In this document: positions 22,119 through 24,610 of the stretch, in pieces | Layout of the letters: each line of letters opens with the position of its first letter | How positions within the stretch are numbered: the first letter of the stretch is position 1 | DNA from: an uncultured Muribaculaceae bacterium | GTDB lineage: Bacteria > Bacteroidota > Bacteroidia > Bacteroidales > Muribaculaceae | Direction of reading: 5' to 3' | Assembly (NCBI GenBank): GCA_910579305.1 | Contig: CAJTTA010000032.1 | Coordinates: 1-24,610 of the forward strand | DNA: 24,610 nucleotides | Translations under genes and position numbers: made by a program | The notes under the pieces: model-generated | The model's database searches: none | The model's input: the letters and a program-made list of their open reading frames with translations, nothing else | Told to the model about the DNA's origin: nothing

Positions 22119-23915
22119 ATGAAGAAGATACAGACTGAATATCTCGCCGCCTTGCGCGCCGAGATGGCCAAGGAGGGTATCAACACTGTGATAGTCTCAG
22201 GCACCGATCCTCACCAAAGCGAAAATCCGCCCGCCCACTGGAGAGACCGCGAATGGCTCACCGGTTTCTGGAGTGCCAACGGCACCAACGGCACAGCCGT
22301 AGTGACTCCCGAAAAGGCTCTCTGCTGGACTGACTCCCGCTATTTCATACAGGCTACGGAGCAGCTCCGGGGCACAGGCTTTGAAATGATGGCCGAAGAC
22401 GGGCCTGAGGCGGTGAATATCGTGGACTGGGTGACCGAGCACACTCCCGCAGGCGCCATCGTGGCTATCGACGGCACCACATTCTCCATAAGCCAGGCTC
22501 AAAATCTCCAGCAGGAACTTGAAGACAATGGGATAAAACTGCGCACCGATTTCTTCCCCTTCGACATAATCAATCCCGAACGCCCTTCCACTCCCAAGAA
22601 CAAGCTCTTCGTGCACGATGAGGCCATCGTGGGAGAGAGCGTCGACTCCAAGATCGCACGCATCCTCATGCAGGTCAAGGCCGAGCTGGCCAATGCGGTG
22701 ATGCTCTCCAGCCTCGACGACATAGCATGGGCCACGAATGTGCGCACGGCCGGCGACATACTCTTCTCCCCGATGTATGTGAGCTATCTATTCCTGAGCG
22801 ACTCTTCGCGCGTGCTCTTTGTCGACTCCGACAAGCTCACGCCCGAAGTGAGCGCCCACCTGGCCAAGTACAACCTGGAGGTACGTCCTTACGAAAGCGT
22901 GTTCGACTTCGTGGCGGCTCTGCCCAAGGAGACCCGTCTGCTCATTGACCCGGCCAAGACGTCGCGCACCATGTATGACCGCCTGGGATGCACCCCCGTC
23001 TTCGGCGGCGCCGGCATTGCCAAGCTCAAGAGCGTGAAGAACGAACAGATGCTCCGCAGCCTTGACCGCGCCATGGAGAAGGACGGCGTGGCCCTTACCC
23101 GCTTCTTCATGATGGTGGAGAAAGAGGCTCCCTCCGGAAAGCTTACCGAGCTGGGGCTCACCCGCACTCTGCGCGAGGAACGCCTGAAAGACCCCGACTG
23201 CGTGGATGAGTCATTTGCCGCCATCGTGGGCTGGAACGCTCACGGAGCGATCGTGCACTATGAGGCTACGGAGGAGAGCGATGTGGCCGTGCAGGGCGAC
23301 GGCCTGCTGCTCGTGGACAGCGGCGGACAGTACACCTGCGGCACCACCGACATCACCCGCACCATAGCTCTCGGCACCCCCTCTCCCGAGATGATACACG
23401 ACTTCACCTTGGTCATGAAAGGGCACATAGCTCTGGCCCGCGCCATCTTCCCCGCAGGCACCACCGGCCATCAGCTCGATGCCCTCGCACGCCAGTTCCT
23501 ATGGGCCGAAGGCAAGGCTTATTACCATGGCACAGGCCATGGAGTGGGATTCTTCATCAACTGCCACGAAGGGCCGCAGAGCATACGCCTCAACTATGTG
23601 CCCACGCCTCTTGAGCCGAGCATGATCACATCCGATGAGCCGGGCCTCTACTTCGAAGGCCGCTACGGCATACGCTGCGAGAACATAATAGAGACTGTGC
23701 CCACCATGACCACGGAGTTCGGCCAGTTCCTCAAGTTCCGTGTCGCCACACTCTTCCCCTTCGACCTGCGCCTCTTCGAGACCTCCATAATGACCGATGA
23801 GGAAATAGCCTGGGTCAACGACTATCACGCCATGGTGCGCGAGCGTCTCACGCCGCTGCTCACTCCCGCACAGGCCGCATGGATGGAAGAGAAGACTCGT
23901 CCGCTCACCCGCTAA
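22119..23915 (+). CDS. M24B family Xaa-Pro aminopeptidase
   Basis: A 598-residue cytosolic metallopeptidase of the aminopeptidase P family, which removes N-terminal residues preceding proline. It has two N-terminal creatinase-like domains (about 1-160 and 165-305) and a C-terminal pita-bread domain. The five metal ligands are recognisable: D400 and D411 (LLVDSGGQYTCGTTDIT), H474 (GTGHGVGFF), E507 (SDEPGLY) and E521 (CENIIETV). The three-domain length of about 600 matches the eukaryote-like/Bacteroidota M24B type rather than the 440-residue E. coli PepP. There is no signal peptide. The leader TAACTCTTTATAACAACACC carries no Shine-Dalgarno. Exact peptide substrates cannot be told. Confidence 0.93.
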   Translation: MKKIQTEYLAALRAEMAKEGINTVIVSGTDPHQSENPPAHWRDREWLTGFWSANGTNGTAVVTPEKALCWTDSRYFIQATEQLRGTGFEMMAEDGPEAVNIVDWVTEHTPAGAIVAIDGTTFSISQAQNLQQELEDNGIKLRTDFFPFDIINPERPSTPKNKLFVHDEAIVGESVDSKIARILMQVKAELANAVMLSSLDDIAWATNVRTAGDILFSPMYVSYLFLSDSSRVLFVDSDKLTPEVSAHLAKYNLEVRPYESVFDFVAALPKETRLLIDPAKTSRTMYDRLGCTPVFGGAGIAKLKSVKNEQMLRSLDRAMEKDGVALTRFFMMVEKEAPSGKLTELGLTRTLREERLKDPDCVDESFAAIVGWNAHGAIVHYEATEESDVAVQGDGLLLVDSGGQYTCGTTDITRTIALGTPSPEMIHDFTLVMKGHIALARAIFPAGTTGHQLDALARQFLWAEGKAYYHGTGHGVGFFINCHEGPQSIRLNYVPTPLEPSMITSDEPGLYFEGRYGIRCENIIETVPTMTTEFGQFLKFRVATLFPFDLRLFETSIMTDEEIAWVNDYHAMVRERLTPLLTPAQAAWMEEKTRPLTR

Positions 23916-23928
23916 AACTCTCATATCT

Positions 23929-24450
23929 ATGGCTATAATACAAGAAGTAAGAGGCTTTTCTCCCGAGATAGGAGAAGGCACATTTCTCGCCGCCAACGCA
24001 GTGGTGGTTGGAGATGTCAAGATAGGCCGTGACTGCAGCATATGGTTCAGCACTGTGCTGCGTGGAGACGTCAACTCCATCCGCATCGGCGACCGAGTGA
24101 ACATCCAGGACGGCTCCGTGCTGCACACTCTTTATCAGAAGAGCACCATAGAAGTGGGCAACGATGTATCGATAGGTCACAACGTCGTCATCCACGGCGC
24201 GAAAATACGTGACCTGGCTCTCATCGGCATGGGTTCCATAGTGATGGATGACGCCGAAGTGGGCGAAGGGGCCCTCGTGGCCGCCGGCTCCGTAGTGTTG
24301 AGCCGCACCAAGATAGGGCCTCACGAGATGTGGGCCGGCGCTCCGGCAAAGTTCATAAAGATGGTTGAGCCGGAGAAAGCCAAGGAAATGAATCAGAAGA
24401 TCGCCCGCAATTATCTCATGTATTCCTCCTGGTACGGACCGCAGGAATAA
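23929..24450 (+). CDS. Gamma-carbonic anhydrase family protein
   Basis: A 173-residue left-handed beta-helix protein of the gamma-carbonic anhydrase family (CaiE/PaaY/YrdA relatives). Hexapeptide repeats run from about residue 12 to 140. The three zinc ligands are present as H66 (SVLHT), H84 and H89 (SIGHNVVIHG), and R45 and D47 lie in LRGDVNSI. The C-terminal helix contains MVEPEKAKEMNQKIARNYLMYSSWY. Many family members lack measurable carbonic anhydrase activity, so hydration of CO2 is possible but unproven. It is 13 bases after the aminopeptidase gene and is the last gene of the dnaN operon, followed by a terminator. Confidence 0.9.
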   Translation: MAIIQEVRGFSPEIGEGTFLAANAVVVGDVKIGRDCSIWFSTVLRGDVNSIRIGDRVNIQDGSVLHTLYQKSTIEVGNDVSIGHNVVIHGAKIRDLALIGMGSIVMDDAEVGEGALVAAGSVVLSRTKIGPHEMWAGAPAKFIKMVEPEKAKEMNQKIARNYLMYSSWYGPQE

Positions 24451-24467
24451 TTCTTTAAACGCATATG

Positions 24468-24501
24468 TTTGCCCGCTTTTCTCCAACAAAAAGCGGGCAA
24501 A
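24468..24501 (+). terminator. Terminator of the dnaN operon
   Basis: TTTGCCCGCTTTT (24468-24480) pairs perfectly with 24489-24501 around an eight-base loop, giving 13 base pairs with flanking A and T tracts. The symmetrical A/T flanks would allow termination in either direction. It lies 18 bases after the gamma-carbonic anhydrase stop. Confidence 0.9.
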
Positions 24502-24502
24502 A

Positions 24503-24534
24503 TTTGTTTATTAAGCAATATTATATTACCTTTG
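24503..24534 (+). promoter_or_regulatory. Promoter facing right, target outside the window
   Basis: TTTG at 24503-24506, a 20-base A/T-rich spacer and TACCTTTG at 24527-24534 match the Bacteroidota consensus essentially perfectly. Transcription should start near 24541 and proceed out of the window. The -33 element abuts the preceding terminator. Confidence 0.82.
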
Positions 24535-24610
24535 CATACCCTAACCTATAAATTATTATATTACTGTCCGCTAAACTTTTTTTGAGCGATTGAAAAATTA
24601 GGGCTGACAC
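24535..24610 (+). other. Leader or possible insertion-element end at the window edge
   Basis: No gene is visible in these 76 bases. The first part is A/T-rich leader. From 24565 the sequence changes to TGTCCGCTAAACTTTTTTTG and ends with GGGCTGACAC. This reminds me of the ends of transposable elements in Bacteroidales, but I cannot confirm an inverted repeat because the partner end is outside the window. Confidence 0.2.

Noticed and set aside
1..24610. CRISPR arrays, tRNA, rRNA, prophage, toxin-antitoxin or restriction systems
   Set aside because: I looked for direct repeats, cloverleaf-like segments and signature motifs of these systems on both strands and saw none. All long frames are accounted for by the listed genes.

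Overview
The window is a stretch of housekeeping chromosome from a member of the Bacteroidota, most likely Bacteroidales. Four observations support this. There are five sites of the form TAnnTTTG, four of them with a TTG about 20-22 bases upstream, which is the Bacteroidota sigma-factor consensus. Genes lack Shine-Dalgarno sequences and have A/T-rich or unremarkable leaders instead. The gene set includes Bacteroidota-typical families (long NusB, the alternative GlmU-type protein, DUF4835, DUF5606). The gene order nusB-yajC-ybbR-coaE and dnaN-exonuclease-coaBC-DUF4835-recN is also typical. The GC-rich coding sequence is more like Muribaculaceae or Rikenellaceae than Bacteroides proper, but that family placement is an inference.

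Layout. (1) Positions 1-8351, minus strand: a fused str-S10 ribosomal operon read right to left as rpsL, rpsG, fusA, rpsJ, rplC, rplD, rplW, rplB, rpsS, rplV, rpsC, rplP, rpmC (rpmC is cut by the window edge). There is one clear promoter at 8321-8351. No tuf gene lies between fusA and rpsJ. Strong hairpins sit between rpsJ and rplC and between rplP and rpmC, and smaller ones in the rpsL leader and the rpsL-rpsG gap. (2) 8369-10036, minus: a polytopic membrane protein resembling DUF6056 whose stop lies just upstream of the rpsL promoter. (3) 10178-11398, plus: an alternative GlmU-type sugar nucleotidyltransferase/acyltransferase with its own promoter. (4) 11430-15413, plus: promoter, nusB, yajC, ybbR-like, coaE, DUF5606, strong terminator. 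(5) 15422-24501, plus: promoter, dnaN, DnaQ-like exonuclease, coaBC, DUF4835, recN, rlmB-type methyltransferase, M24B aminopeptidase, gamma-carbonic anhydrase, terminator. (6) 24503-24610: another promoter whose gene lies beyond the window.

The genes serve translation (ribosomal proteins, EF-G, 23S rRNA methylation), transcription antitermination (NusB), secretion (YajC), coenzyme A synthesis (coaBC and coaE, in neighbouring operons), replication and repair (DnaN, exonuclease, RecN) and envelope precursor supply (GlmU-type). I found no rRNA, tRNA, CRISPR array, complete mobile element or defence system. No gap between genes exceeds about 230 bases.

I do not see a wholly new multi-gene system. 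The items most worth a second look are a NusB in which the Bacteroidota-specific N-terminal domain appears duplicated in tandem, two intercistronic hairpins in the ribosomal operon with nearly identical 13-base cores, a pair of similarly built small hairpins in the rpsL leader and rpsL-rpsG gap, and a CoaBC whose usual decarboxylase Asn and Cys are replaced by Asp and Ser.
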